Shown: positions 44,947-54,188, numbered from the stretch's first letter. The stretch: 64,000 nt of DNA from Donghicola eburneus (GCF_900115865.1 NZ_FOXY01000003.1:124001-188000); one strand, 5' to 3'. Notes: generated by a model from the sequence alone, not told the origin. Program-made: numbers and translations.

Positions 44947-45765
44947 TTACTCACCGAGTTTGGCGTGAACCTCGTCTAGGTCAATCTCGCCGATGGGCAT
45001 CTTGTTTCCCGGATTGTCGAAGTCGTATTTGAACAGCTCGAAATCGCGGTGGTAGATTTCTTTGACCAGATGCATCGACAGATCGTCAAAGTAATCCTCG
45101 ACCGGATGAGCGCGCTTGGGCCCGTGGCCTTCGGATTCGTTGAAGCGCGGGATGTTCGCCAGATCGACGGTATTCGGCGTCTCGATCGCGTCTAGCACGC
45201 TTTGCATGCCGTCGTTGAACTTCTCGGTCCAGAAAATGTTGTCGTAGCGCCCGCCGTTCACAATGAACGTGCTGACGTGACCTGCCATGGCCGACCAGTG
45301 GATGTCCGGCTCCATAGGGCGGCGCCAACGGATGGTGTCGCGGGTGAACAGTAGGAAGCGGCGGAACGATTTGATCTGGTCGAACTCTTGCTTGCCGTCC
45401 TCGCCGCCGACCTCAATCCCGTATTTCTGGATGAGCAGGGGGACGAGGTTGCCGCGATACCGGCGCCCGTTCCGCTGGATGCCGCAGATCTTGTCAAAGA
45501 ACGACGACAGCACGCGGGTGTAGGGGTTGCGCACGCAGGTGAACGCATAACTTTTGTGCGACAGCACGTTGCGTTCGATCAGCGGCTGGCTGTCGTCTTG
45601 TGACCACTTATGGAGGCCGGACTTGGAGTCGTGAATGTCTCCGTCAAAGAAACGACCATGGTCCGAATAGAACATGATCTGCCCAATGGTCGAGCAGGCA
45701 CACTTGGGAACGACGCGGTAAACGACGCTCTCGCTCTCGGTCATCCAGGTCCCTGGAAATCCCAT
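44947..45765 (-). CDS. Sulfotransferase family protein
   Basis: A 272-aa PAPS-dependent sulfotransferase-like protein. The 5' phosphosulfate-binding element is VVPKCACSTIGQIM (about 18-31), and the 3' phosphate element is FTCVRNPYTRVLSSF (Arg and Ser, about 75-89). It resembles carbohydrate sulfotransferases (Sulfotransfer_2). The start at 45765 has GGAGG eight bases upstream; an upstream Met has no RBS. Divergent from a branching glycosyltransferase, so a sulfated surface glycan is plausible. Confidence 0.75.
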   Translation of the reverse strand: MGFPGTWMTESESVVYRVVPKCACSTIGQIMFYSDHGRFFDGDIHDSKSGLHKWSQDDSQPLIERNVLSHKSYAFTCVRNPYTRVLSSFFDKICGIQRNGRRYRGNLVPLLIQKYGIEVGGEDGKQEFDQIKSFRRFLLFTRDTIRWRRPMEPDIHWSAMAGHVSTFIVNGGRYDNIFWTEKFNDGMQSVLDAIETPNTVDLANIPRFNESEGHGPKRAHPVEDYFDDLSMHLVKEIYHRDFELFKYDFDNPGNKMPIGEIDLDEVHAKLGE

Positions 45766-45888
45766 ACACAATCCTCCGAAACGCGGCTCGCGTTCAATAT
45801 TACTAATACAAAGCAAAGAATTGCGGTTTATTCAATTCCGCATCTCGCCTAACAAGGTATGGACGCGTTTTACTGGATTGTGGAGCAC

Positions 45889-47466
45889 ATGTCGCGCATT
45901 GCATTTATACTTCTCTGCCATAAAGACCCCAAAGCGATTATTGATCAGGCAGAGCGGCTGACCGCGGTAGGTGACTACATCTCGATCCACTTTGATGCGC
46001 GGGCGAAACCCGAACATTTTGCCATGATCAAAGAGGCTTTGGGGCCGAACCCGAACGTTGCTTTTGCCAAAAAACGCATCAAATGTGGCTGGGGCGAATG
46101 GAGCCTCGTTGAGGCATCCTTGTACGCGGTCGAAGCCGCGACCGAGGCTTTCCCACGTGCAACTCATTTTTACATGCTGTCCGGTGACTGCATGTCAGTG
46201 AAAACTGCCGAATATGCGCACGAGTTTCTGGATTCGAACGATTGCGATTTCATCGAGAGTTTCGATTTCTTCTCGAGCGATTGGATCAAAACGGGGATCA
46301 AGGAAGAGCGCCTGATCTACCGCCATTGGTTCAATGAGCGAAACAGTAAGTGGCTTTTCTACAAGAGTCTCGAGTGGCAGCAGCGGCTGGGCCTGACCCG
46401 CGAAATTCCGCATGATATCGATGTGCAAATCGGTAGTCAGTGGTGGTGTCTACGCCGCGAAACTGTCGAAGCGATCCTAGACTTCACCAAGCAGCGCAAG
46501 GATGTCATGCGCTTTTTCCGGACCACGTGGATCCCTGACGAGACGTTCTTTCAGACGCTGGTCCGCCATCTGGTGCCCGCCAAGGAAATCGAAACCCGCA
46601 CGCTGACATTCCTGATGTTCAACGACTACGGGATGCCGGTGAATTTCTATAACGACCACTACGACATGCTTCTGGCGCAGAACTTCCTGTTTGCGCGCAA
46701 AATCAGCCCCGAAGCCAAAGAGTTGCGCGCCCGTTTGGGTGAGCTGTGGGCGACCGAGGATGTGGAGTTCCGCATCTCGGATGAGGGGCGCAACTTGTAC
46801 AAATTTCTTGCAGGTCGTGGCCGTGTTGGGCGCCGCTTTGCCCCCCGTTTCTGGGAGGCTGAGGCCACCTTGGGTCGGCACCGTGAACTGCTGATCATGG
46901 TCTGCAAGAAGTGGCACGTGGCCAAGCGTTTGCTGGACCAGATCAAGCAGCGCGTGGACATCGCGGGCGTCGAATACCTGTTCGAGGAAGAGGGAACGCC
47001 GCTCCCCGATCTGGGGGGTATTCAGAGCAGTCTGGACAAGCGTGCCCGTCACCGCCGCGTGCTGGTCCGGATGCTGTACGAGGTCTACGAGACCGACAAG
47101 ATGATTCTCTGCATGGACCCGTCCAACCTTGATCTCTTGCAGGACTTCATGTCGGACCGCTCGACGACTCGCGTTCTCGAGATCGACTGCTCTTTCAGTG
47201 ATGAATATTTAGCCGGTCATGCAAAACGGACGGGGCTGGCGGGCGATCACACGACCGACGAACAGTTGGAACGTCTGGTGCCAACCCTGCGGAACGACCT
47301 GCATCACGAGCTCGACCGCATTCGCGACAAGGAATACGAGAACTACGAACGCATCAGCGAAGAGGCCAGCCCCGAGGAAAATGCCGAAGCCTTGGAGCGT
47401 TTCCTTGAGGTCGACGGCGATACAGCGCTAGAGATTATGCAAATCCATTACTTGTTCTCTGACTGA
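45889..47466 (+). CDS. Core-2/I-branching-type glycosyltransferase with long C-terminal domain
   Basis: A 525-aa protein. Residues about 1-280 are a GT14-like (beta-1,6-N-acetylglucosaminyltransferase) domain: IAFILLCHKDP, GWGEWSLVEASLYAVEAA, HFYMLSGDCMSVK and IPDETFFQTL. The last about 240 residues (FWEAEATLGRHRELLIMVCK onward) match no known catalytic fold and contain acidic and helical blocks; Rhodobacteraceae proteins with DUF5927/5928-type tails are similar from memory. The ATG at 45889 gives the family N-terminus with GGAG close by; an ATG at 45859 is also open. Two genes on, HIT begins eight bases after the stop. Confidence 0.75.
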   Translation: MSRIAFILLCHKDPKAIIDQAERLTAVGDYISIHFDARAKPEHFAMIKEALGPNPNVAFAKKRIKCGWGEWSLVEASLYAVEAATEAFPRATHFYMLSGDCMSVKTAEYAHEFLDSNDCDFIESFDFFSSDWIKTGIKEERLIYRHWFNERNSKWLFYKSLEWQQRLGLTREIPHDIDVQIGSQWWCLRRETVEAILDFTKQRKDVMRFFRTTWIPDETFFQTLVRHLVPAKEIETRTLTFLMFNDYGMPVNFYNDHYDMLLAQNFLFARKISPEAKELRARLGELWATEDVEFRISDEGRNLYKFLAGRGRVGRRFAPRFWEAEATLGRHRELLIMVCKKWHVAKRLLDQIKQRVDIAGVEYLFEEEGTPLPDLGGIQSSLDKRARHRRVLVRMLYEVYETDKMILCMDPSNLDLLQDFMSDRSTTRVLEIDCSFSDEYLAGHAKRTGLAGDHTTDEQLERLVPTLRNDLHHELDRIRDKEYENYERISEEASPEENAEALERFLEVDGDTALEIMQIHYLFSD

Positions 47467-47474
47467 GGCCTCCG

Positions 47475-47846
47475 ATGTCCTATACCTACGACGACCAGAA
47501 CATTTTCGCGAAAATCCTGCGCGGGGAAATCCCCAATAAAACCGTTCTGGAGACCGATCATACGCTGGCGTTCCATGACATTTATCCTCAGGCGCCGATC
47601 CACGTGTTGGTGATCCCCAAGGGCCCCTACGTCTGCTACGATCACTTCTGTCAGGAGGCGTCGGACGCAGAGATCCTGGATTTCAACCGGACCTTTGGCA
47701 AGGTTTGCGAAATGGTGGGGGTCAAGGACGGCGGCTTCCGCACGATCGCCAACGCTGGCGAGAACGCGATCCAAGAAGTGCCGCACCTGCATTTCCACAT
47801 CTTGGGCGGCCGCAATCTGGGCCGGATGCTTGCCAAGGCCGAGTAA
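47475..47846 (+). CDS. HIT-family nucleotide hydrolase
   Basis: A 123-aa HIT protein (HINT/PKCI branch) with N-terminal IFAKILRGEIPNKTVLETD and catalytic triad motif HLHFHILGGR (about 104-113). Such enzymes hydrolyse AMP-linked phosphoramidates. It starts eight bases after the glycosyltransferase gene. The terminator after it runs into the next gene. Confidence 0.9.
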   Translation: MSYTYDDQNIFAKILRGEIPNKTVLETDHTLAFHDIYPQAPIHVLVIPKGPYVCYDHFCQEASDAEILDFNRTFGKVCEMVGVKDGGFRTIANAGENAIQEVPHLHFHILGGRNLGRMLAKAE

Positions 47847-47883
47847 CGCGCGGTCGGTTCACCGCCCATTCACGCGATTTGCC

Positions 47884-47913
47884 AAAGGCTCTCTGGAAAC
47901 GGAGGGCCTTTTT
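47884..47913 (+). terminator. HIT-gene terminator carrying the next gene's ribosome-binding site
   Basis: AAGGCTCTCT / GGAGGGCCTT pair over ten positions (two or three G-U) with loop GGAAAC, then TTTTT. GGAGGG in the 3' arm is the only RBS for the ATG at 47916, nine bases on. Confidence 0.7.
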
Positions 47914-47915
47914 CT

Positions 47916-48626
47916 ATGGATATCGCAGGTGCGCTAAACAAGCTGGAGACGTCGGAGCTGCAAGCGTTGCTGGGGCGATTGCTGGAAGAGTACGCACAGC
48001 CTGCGTTCGGGGTGCTGCCAAAGCGCGAAGTGGACCTGATGATCTACCGAACTCTGAGGGATGCAGGCGTCGTTGCGCAGGATACCCCGCTCTATCAGTT
48101 GATGGCAGACCTACGTGTCAGTCGTAGCAAGGCGCGCAACCTGATGTTCGATCTGGAAATCCGGCAGACTCAGTCGGGTCAGCTGGACGATCAGGTGCGG
48201 TCGGTCATCATGAACGACAGCTATTTTCGAGACGCCAACTGGTTCGTGCTCGAAGTCGAGAACCCTGTCGTTCAAGCGCATCTGCGTGAAATCTGCCGCC
48301 GTGCGCGTGTCGTCACGGACGCCAGTTTCAATCCCAGTCTGGTGCGGCTCCCGGTGTCTGGGCTGGCAAGTGTGCTCGAGGAATTCTTGACTAAGGCTCA
48401 GCAAGCCGAGGTGAAGCGCGGCCTCTACCGTGCGGGCAAACTGGATGATCCATCCTTCCGTGGGTTGATGAAGCGAGCTATGTCCGATCTGGCGGGGCGC
48501 TTCGCGGGCAAGGTCGGCGGCGAGGTCATGGACGGCGCAATCGGCGCCGTCGGAGAGTTCTTGCAGCCCATTCTGTCCGGTGATCAGGAGGCGATCACAG
48601 ATATCTGGTCAGGCATCTATTCCTAA
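47916..48626 (+). CDS. Unknown 236-aa protein
   Basis: A 236-aa, mainly helical protein without signal peptide. An HTH-like segment, MADLRVSRSKARNLMFDLEI (about 66-85), sits in the N-terminal half. The C-terminal half has a Gly-rich stretch (RFAGKVGGEVMDGAIGAVGE) that could lie near a membrane. No family is recognised. It starts just after a terminator hairpin that holds its RBS, so translation may depend on transcript structure. It converges with the ABC ATPase gene. Confidence 0.65.
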   Translation: MDIAGALNKLETSELQALLGRLLEEYAQPAFGVLPKREVDLMIYRTLRDAGVVAQDTPLYQLMADLRVSRSKARNLMFDLEIRQTQSGQLDDQVRSVIMNDSYFRDANWFVLEVENPVVQAHLREICRRARVVTDASFNPSLVRLPVSGLASVLEEFLTKAQQAEVKRGLYRAGKLDDPSFRGLMKRAMSDLAGRFAGKVGGEVMDGAIGAVGEFLQPILSGDQEAITDIWSGIYS

Positions 48627-48629
48627 CGC

Positions 48630-49559
48630 TCAGGCGTGGTGGGTCAGTTTCAGGAAGACGTCTTCGAGATCCGCCTGCTCGGTCTTTACATCGCGAATCA
48701 CGATCCCTGCGTCATGAACTGCGTGCAGCACACGGTCTGCGGTGATCTGCTTGCTGTGATACCGGATGACCAAAGCGCCGTCGTGGCGGGTCGACACGTC
48801 CAGGCCCTCGCCCTCGGGCAGGCGGTCAGGAGTGGTCTCGGGCTGGATCACCATCGCTTTGGCATCCAAGCGCCCCAGCAGATTGGCAGTCGTATCGCGG
48901 GCGACCAGAGAGCCTTCGTTGATGATGGCGATCTCGTCACACATTTCCTCGGCCTCTTCCAAATAGTGGGTGGTCAGGATGATGGTCATGCCCTCTTCCT
49001 GATTAAGCTTGCGGACGTTGTTCCACAGCATCTGGCGCAGTTGGATGTCGACGCCCGCGGTCGGTTCGTCCAGCACCAGAATATGGGGGCGGTGGACGAG
49101 TGCTTTGCCGAGCAGCAGACGGCGGCGCATCCCGCCCGACAGCGTGCGGGCATAGGCCTCTGCTTTGTCTTCAAGGCCAACAAACTTCAGGATTTCATCG
49201 CTGCGGCGCTGGCTGCGAGGAACGCCATAGAGGCCTGCCTGCACTTCGAGCGATCCGCGCGGGGTAAAGAACGGGTCTAGGTTCAGCTCCTGCGGCATGA
49301 TCCCGATCGAGGCACGAGACTGGCGCGGGTTCTTGTCCTGATCCCACCCCCAGATGCGCACGGCCCCTTCGGTTTTCACCACGAGGCCCGCCAGAATATT
49401 GATCAGCGTCGATTTACCCGCGCCGTTTGGGCCCAACAGCCCAAAGACTGAGCCACGGGGAATGGACAGGTCGATGCCCTTCAGGGCCTCTTTGGGCGCG
49501 GATTTTCCGCTGCCGCTGTAGATTTTCCGAAGTCCTTCGATTTCGATCGCGTTGCTCAC
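48630..49559 (-). CDS. ABC-2 type transporter ATPase (GTG start)
   Basis: A 309-aa ATPase of the CcmA/NodI/DrrA type: Walker A GPNGAGKS, LSGGMRRRLLLGKALVHRP, Walker B ILVLDEPTAGVD and switch THYLEEAEEM, followed by a C-terminal regulatory tail. The GTG start at 49559 was chosen by family alignment; the RBS is weak. No permease gene lies next to it on the same strand in this window, so the partner is elsewhere. Substrate unknown. Confidence 0.85.
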   Translation of the reverse strand: MSNAIEIEGLRKIYSGSGKSAPKEALKGIDLSIPRGSVFGLLGPNGAGKSTLINILAGLVVKTEGAVRIWGWDQDKNPRQSRASIGIMPQELNLDPFFTPRGSLEVQAGLYGVPRSQRRSDEILKFVGLEDKAEAYARTLSGGMRRRLLLGKALVHRPHILVLDEPTAGVDIQLRQMLWNNVRKLNQEEGMTIILTTHYLEEAEEMCDEIAIINEGSLVARDTTANLLGRLDAKAMVIQPETTPDRLPEGEGLDVSTRHDGALVIRYHSKQITADRVLHAVHDAGIVIRDVKTEQADLEDVFLKLTHHA

Positions 49560-49637
49560 CGCTCTTGCCCCTTGCCAATGTGCCGATAGTATCGCACCTA
49601 ACGCGCATAGCGCCCTGCGACAACTGTGAGGACAGAT

Positions 49638-49829
49638 ATGACCACCAAAGCACCGGAAACCAAGATCGTAGATACCTATCGTGTTGCCTGTGACGGCGGC
49701 GAGGGCGCTCTGGGCCATCCGCGCGTGTGGCTGATGATCCCAGAGAGCGACGGCTACGTCGAATGCGGATATTGCGACGCGAAGTTCATTCACAAGGACC
49801 ACGCAGACAAGGTCGGCACCGAAGCCTGA
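49638..49829 (+). CDS. CHCC zinc-finger protein (NDUFS6-like)
   Basis: A 63-aa protein with the zf-CHCC pattern: [19 protein letters not shown], then [11 protein letters not shown]. Cys, His and two Cys bind zinc. Homologues relate to the complex I subunit NDUFS6. GAGGA lies seven bases before the ATG. Divergent from the ABC ATPase. Confidence 0.85.
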   Translation: MTTKAPETKIVDTYRVACDGGEGALGHPRVWLMIPESDGYVECGYCDAKFIHKDHADKVGTEA

Positions 49830-49857
49830 TCAGGCGGCGCGTCTGGAGGCTGCAATT

Positions 49858-49893
49858 CCGCCTCCGGCGGGGGTATTTTATCCCAAGTTGAAG
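49858..49893 (-). repeat. Dispersed Rhodobacteraceae intergenic repeat, copy 1
   Basis: CCGCCTCCGGCGGGGGTATT, then TTATCCCAAGTTGAAG, in the gap between convergent genes. The second copy at 56316-56351 shares the CCTCC...GTATTTT...GAAG order. Read on the minus strand it follows the stop of the DgoK-like gene and contains a GC hairpin. Elements of this type recur in roseobacter genomes (from memory). Confidence 0.6.
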
Positions 49894-49894
49894 A

Positions 49895-50614
49895 TTAGAG
49901 GGCGTTCAGGATCTGGAAGCCCTTTTCCACCATTTTCGTGCCGTCAGCGCGGATCAGGGGAACGTGCTGCGCGTTCAGGATGGTGGCATAGGCCTCGGTG
50001 ATCGGTGTCGTGCCGATCAGGGCGACCTCTTGACCCAGCCAGTAGGGGCGGGTCGCAGCGATTTCAGCACCCAAGAGATGACCGAGCAGAGCGTTTGCGT
50101 TCTGGCTGACCTGCGCTGTGTGGATTTGCGCGGCAAGGTTCGCAGGGCGAGACATGGTCTGCTCCGCCGCCTCGGTTTCCGGGGTCGTACTTGCGTTCAG
50201 GGTACGGGCCAGTTGCGGGGTTGCGCAGCCTTGGAAGCTGACGATTTCCTTGGCCGAGAGATGGACCCAATAAGTCGTGTCGTGACCGGGCAGGCACAGG
50301 ATGCCATCCCATTCGGGGTTCAGGCTCTGAAAGCCGATGGCGGCGACGCGCGCCCATGTCAGGCGGTCGCGCGGGGCGGCTTGGGTCACGGTGGGCAGAA
50401 CGCGCTGAGGGCCGCTGGATGGCAGGGCATCCGGGATCACGGGGCAGGGCACAGCTAAGGTGTAGCTGCTGTCGCCTGCGATGATCGCGTTGTCAGGGAG
50501 GGTCTCTGTCTGGGCGGGCCCCATGGCGCGGCCTGCGTCAAAGGTCCAGAGGGTGGCGGTTGCGCCTTCGATCAGGGCGCCGTGCCAAGGGGAGTTTTTC
50601 GCGGAAGAGGTCAT
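49895..50614 (-). CDS. Divergent 2-dehydro-3-deoxygalactonokinase (DgoK)-like protein
   Basis: A 239-aa protein. The C-terminal segment YWLGQEVALIGTTPITEAYATILNAQHV resembles the end of DgoK kinases; IGFQSLNPEWDGILCLPGHDTTYW, with CLPGHDTTYWV standing for the usual LPGTHSKWV, matches the middle. It is shorter than typical DgoK (about 300), and the N-terminal ATP-binding glycine-rich strands are not clear. Activity doubtful. No sugar-acid genes are adjacent. Confidence 0.55.
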   Translation of the reverse strand: MTSSAKNSPWHGALIEGATATLWTFDAGRAMGPAQTETLPDNAIIAGDSSYTLAVPCPVIPDALPSSGPQRVLPTVTQAAPRDRLTWARVAAIGFQSLNPEWDGILCLPGHDTTYWVHLSAKEIVSFQGCATPQLARTLNASTTPETEAAEQTMSRPANLAAQIHTAQVSQNANALLGHLLGAEIAATRPYWLGQEVALIGTTPITEAYATILNAQHVPLIRADGTKMVEKGFQILNAL

Positions 50615-50656
50615 GCCCGCGCGCCTAGCTGAAAAGAGGCGCGCGGGTCAATGTTT

Positions 50657-52402
50657 TTAGGCGACCGCAGGGCGCGAGGCTTCGGGCCAGAGGGCCACCA
50701 CAGCATCGTACTGCGCGAGGAAGACCTTGCCGGTCAGTTCGTGCAGGAAGTGACTGCGCTGCAGGCGGTCCATGACCGGGCCCTTGACCTCGGACAGGTG
50801 CAGTTTGATGCCCATTTCCGACAGCCGCGTGTTGATCGTCTCGAGGCTTTCGAGGGCGCTCATGTCGATCTCGTTCACGGCGCTGCACATTAGGACGACG
50901 TTCTTGATCGGCTGATCGCAGACGACGCGGTCAATCACGTAGTCCTCGAGGTAGCGGGCATTCGCGAAGTACAGGCTTTCATCGATGCGGATGGTCAGCA
51001 GGCTCGGGTGTGTCTTCACGTCGTGGCGACGGATGTTGCGGAAGTGCTGGGTGCCGGGAACAAGGCCGACCTCTGCAATGTGCGGACGCGAGGTTTTGTA
51101 GAGGAACAGACCGATGGACAGCAGAACGCCCGCCGACACGCCCTTTTCCACTCCGAATGCCAGAGTAACCACAATAGTGACAAAGACAGCAGCGAAATCG
51201 ACGCGCGAGTAGGCCCATGTCTTTTTCAGGATGGAGAAATCTACGAGGCTGAGCACAGCTACGATAATGGTCGCGGCCAGTGTCGCTTTGGGCAGGAAGA
51301 ACAGGGCAGGGGTCAGGAACAGGGTCGCAAGACCAATGCCGACTGCGGTGAACGCACCTGCGGCGGGGGTCTGCGCGCCTGCGTCAAAGTTCACGACCGA
51401 GCGCGAGAAGCCACCTGTAACAGGGAAGCCACCAGACAGGGCCGAACCGAGGTTCGCCGTGCCTAGACCGATAAGCTCTTGGTCCGGGTCAATGCGCTGG
51501 CGGCGCTTGGCGGCCAGAGTTTGCGCGACCGAAATCGTCTCTACATAGCCCACGATCGAGATCAGCAGGGCAGGGATGGCGATTTGGCTCCAGAGGCCAA
51601 GGTCGAAGCTGGGAACGGCGAGACCAGGGAGGCCGGTGGGGATGTCACCCACAACTTTGACACCTGCCTGATCCAGCGAGAGACCGTAGGTGACCAATGT
51701 GGTCGCGACAACGGCAGCGACGGGGCCGGTGCGCGCCAGAGCCGCGCCGAGCTGTCCGGTCAGGCCGATCTTGGCGAGCAGAGGCTTCAGATTGCCGCGT
51801 ACCCAGAACAGGAAGGCCGTTGTCGCCACACCAATGACAATCGTGGGCAGGTTTGCCTCGCCGATGTTTTCAAAAATGCGGTGGACGATTTCTATCAGGT
51901 TGTCGCCGCCGCCTTGGATGCCAAGGATGTGGCGCACCTGACTGGCCGCAATGATCACACCGGACGCAGTGATGAAGCCGGAAATCACGGGGTGCGAGAG
52001 GAAGTTCGCCAAAAAGCCGAGCCGCAACAGGCCCATCACGGTCAGCATCAAGCCGGACAAGAACGCCAGCAGGATCGCAGCTGTGTAGTATTCAGGAGTG
52101 CCGTTCGCGGCCAACTGACCCGCAGCGGCAGCAGTCATCAGCGAGGCGACAGCCACAGGGCCCACCGCCAGAGCACGAGAGGTGCCGAACACGGCATAGA
52201 TCACCAGGGGGGCGATAGAGGCATAGAGGCCGACCTCTGCCGGGAGGCCCGCCAGCAGGGCATAGGCCAGCGACTGGGGGATCAGCATGATCGTAACGAT
52301 GACGGCGGCCACGAGGTCGCTGGTCAGGGTCTCTTTGTTATAGCTGGTCAGCCAGTCAAAGATCGGGAAGTAGCGTTTAAGCGAGGTGGTGCGTCGTGCC
52401 AT
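50657..52402 (-). CDS. SulP-family anion transporter with STAS domain
   Basis: A 581-aa SulP protein. Transmembrane core (about 25-430) with IPQSLAYALLAGLPAEVGLYASIAP and SGGFPVTGGFSRSVVN; C-terminal STAS domain (about 450-560) with LMCSAVNEIDMSALESLETI. SulP proteins move sulfate, bicarbonate or other anions. It follows the DUF442/SQR-like gene by 62 bases on the same strand, a pairing common in sulfide-response operons, so sulfur anion transport is suggested. Confidence 0.85.
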   Translation of the reverse strand: MARRTTSLKRYFPIFDWLTSYNKETLTSDLVAAVIVTIMLIPQSLAYALLAGLPAEVGLYASIAPLVIYAVFGTSRALAVGPVAVASLMTAAAAGQLAANGTPEYYTAAILLAFLSGLMLTVMGLLRLGFLANFLSHPVISGFITASGVIIAASQVRHILGIQGGGDNLIEIVHRIFENIGEANLPTIVIGVATTAFLFWVRGNLKPLLAKIGLTGQLGAALARTGPVAAVVATTLVTYGLSLDQAGVKVVGDIPTGLPGLAVPSFDLGLWSQIAIPALLISIVGYVETISVAQTLAAKRRQRIDPDQELIGLGTANLGSALSGGFPVTGGFSRSVVNFDAGAQTPAAGAFTAVGIGLATLFLTPALFFLPKATLAATIIVAVLSLVDFSILKKTWAYSRVDFAAVFVTIVVTLAFGVEKGVSAGVLLSIGLFLYKTSRPHIAEVGLVPGTQHFRNIRRHDVKTHPSLLTIRIDESLYFANARYLEDYVIDRVVCDQPIKNVVLMCSAVNEIDMSALESLETINTRLSEMGIKLHLSEVKGPVMDRLQRSHFLHELTGKVFLAQYDAVVALWPEASRPAVA

Positions 52403-52464
52403 AACTTGGCCTCTCGGGAAGGTAGGAATTGGCGGGCGCTGGAGGGAGCGCCCGCCCATCGTGA

Positions 52465-54138
52465 TCAGCTTGCGCTGACTTTTTCAGGAGTCGCCATCCA
52501 CTCTTTGCCGCGGAGCATGGCTTTCCAGTAAACGGGGGGCAGGATTTGCTCTTTGAGCAGCCAAGCCAGACGGGTCGGCTTGGTGCCGTCCAAAATCCAC
52601 TTGGGGAAGCTGGGCAGCAGGCTGCCGCCGTAGCCGAACTCGGCCAGAACGATCTTGCCGCGTTCGACGGTCAGCGGGCAGGAGCCGTAGCCGTTGTAGA
52701 CGGCGCGGGGCGACTTGCCTTCGATGTCGGCGCTGACGTTTTCGGCAACGATGGGCGCTTGGATGCGGGCCGCCGCAGCGGTTTTTGCGTTGGGCGCATT
52801 CATCACGTCCCCGAGCGACCAGACGTTTTCATAGGTCTTGTGGCGCAGGGTGGCTTGGTCCACGTCGACCCAGCCTGCTGCGTCTGCCAAGGGCGACACG
52901 CGAATGAAGTCCGGTGCACATTGGGGCGGGACCACGTGGATCATGTCGAACTCGGTGGTGACTTCGGTCGGTTCGGTGTCGGGCTTCGACACCTTGAAGG
53001 TCGCGGTTTTCGCGTCACCGTCGATCGACACGAGGTTGTGGAAGAAGTTCAGGGTTGCGTCGTAACGCTTCACATATTCTTCAAGTGCGGGGACGTAGTC
53101 TTTGACACCGAACAAAACGCCGCCCGCGTTCATAAACTGGATGTCGATATCGCCGAGAACGCCGTTGCGCTGCCAGTTGTCGCCGGAGAGGTACATCGCC
53201 TTTTGCGGGGCGCCCGCGCATTTGATCGGCATCGGCGGCTGGGTAAAGATCGCGCGGCCCTTCTTCATGCCCTTCACCAATTCGTAGGTGTAGGGGGCCA
53301 GATCGTAGCGGTAGTTCGAGGTCACGCCATTGCGGCCCAAGGTGTCGACCAGACCGGGGATCGCGTTCCAGTTCAGCTTCAGTCCGGGGCAGACGATCAG
53401 GCGGTCGTATTTCACGACGCGGCAGCCATCCAGCACGACAGCGTTGTTCTGAGGCTCGAAGGCTGCAACGGCCGATTTGATCCAGTGCACGCCGTGGGGG
53501 ATGAGCGATCCCATGGTTTTCGAGGTGGTTTCAGGGTCGAAAACGCCGCCGCCCACCATCGTCCAGCCGGGCTGATAGTAGTGGATGTCCGCAGGATCGA
53601 TCAGAGCGATTTCAAGATTGGGTTGGCGCGCGCGCAGGCTTGACGCAACCGAGATGCCGGCAGCGCCAGCGCCCACGATCACCGCGTCGAACTTTGCGTC
53701 GCCTTCGCTGGTGGGGGTTTTGCCGCCATTCACGATGCGGCGCACCACACCTGCCATGTCGTAGCCCGCGCCCTTGGTGGCGGCCAGAATGTCCGAGGAG
53801 GATTTCTTGTCGGCTTGCGAAAGTGACCACAGGGTTGCCGAGCGGGTGCCAGTGCGGCAGTAGGCCAGCACGGGACCGGGCAGTTCAACCAGCGCTTCGC
53901 CAAACTTGGCAGCGTCTTCGTCGGTCACCATGCCCGATGTGACGGGCATGTAGCAGGCCTCCAGCCCGACCTCTTTGGCAGCGCGTTCGATTTCCTCGAA
54001 CGTGGGCTGGTCAGCCCCTTCGCCATCGGGACGGTTGCAGATGATGGCGCGGAAGCCGGCGGCCTTGATGGCGGCCAGATCAGCGGACTCAATCTGTGGG
54101 CTGACTGAAACGGTCTTGTCGATCTGACGCAGATCCAT
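52465..54138 (-). CDS. DUF442 (Blh) and sulfide:quinone reductase-like fusion
   Basis: A 557-aa protein. Residues about 1-110 are a DUF442/beta-lactamase-hydrolase-like phosphatase-rhodanese fold with CxxxxxR motif YCRTGTRS (Cys about 94). Residues about 145-555 are an FAD SQR-type domain: AVIVGAGAAGISVASSL, YYQPGWTMVGGGV, VCPGLKLNW and PIKCAGAPQK with Cys at SQR-like places, and VWSLGDVMNAPNAKTAAA. It should oxidise sulfide, with the rhodanese part handling persulfide. The operator upstream fits an SqrR/BigR-type repressor. No such repressor gene is in this window. Confidence 0.8.
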   Translation of the reverse strand: MDLRQIDKTVSVSPQIESADLAAIKAAGFRAIICNRPDGEGADQPTFEEIERAAKEVGLEACYMPVTSGMVTDEDAAKFGEALVELPGPVLAYCRTGTRSATLWSLSQADKKSSSDILAATKGAGYDMAGVVRRIVNGGKTPTSEGDAKFDAVIVGAGAAGISVASSLRARQPNLEIALIDPADIHYYQPGWTMVGGGVFDPETTSKTMGSLIPHGVHWIKSAVAAFEPQNNAVVLDGCRVVKYDRLIVCPGLKLNWNAIPGLVDTLGRNGVTSNYRYDLAPYTYELVKGMKKGRAIFTQPPMPIKCAGAPQKAMYLSGDNWQRNGVLGDIDIQFMNAGGVLFGVKDYVPALEEYVKRYDATLNFFHNLVSIDGDAKTATFKVSKPDTEPTEVTTEFDMIHVVPPQCAPDFIRVSPLADAAGWVDVDQATLRHKTYENVWSLGDVMNAPNAKTAAAARIQAPIVAENVSADIEGKSPRAVYNGYGSCPLTVERGKIVLAEFGYGGSLLPSFPKWILDGTKPTRLAWLLKEQILPPVYWKAMLRGKEWMATPEKVSAS

Positions 54139-54172
54139 GGGGCACTCCTCCGAAAAACTGTCACCTCTAAAT

Positions 54173-54188
54173 ATTCAATTTTGTGAAT
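54173..54188. promoter_or_regulatory. SqrR/BigR-type operator upstream of the SQR fusion gene
   Basis: ATTCAATTTTGTGAAT fits ATTC-N8-GAAT, the half-site layout reported for the Rhodobacter sulfide-responsive repressor SqrR. It starts 35 bases upstream of the ATG at 54138. The flanking T/A extends the palindrome to TATTCA-N6-TGAATA. Confidence 0.65.
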
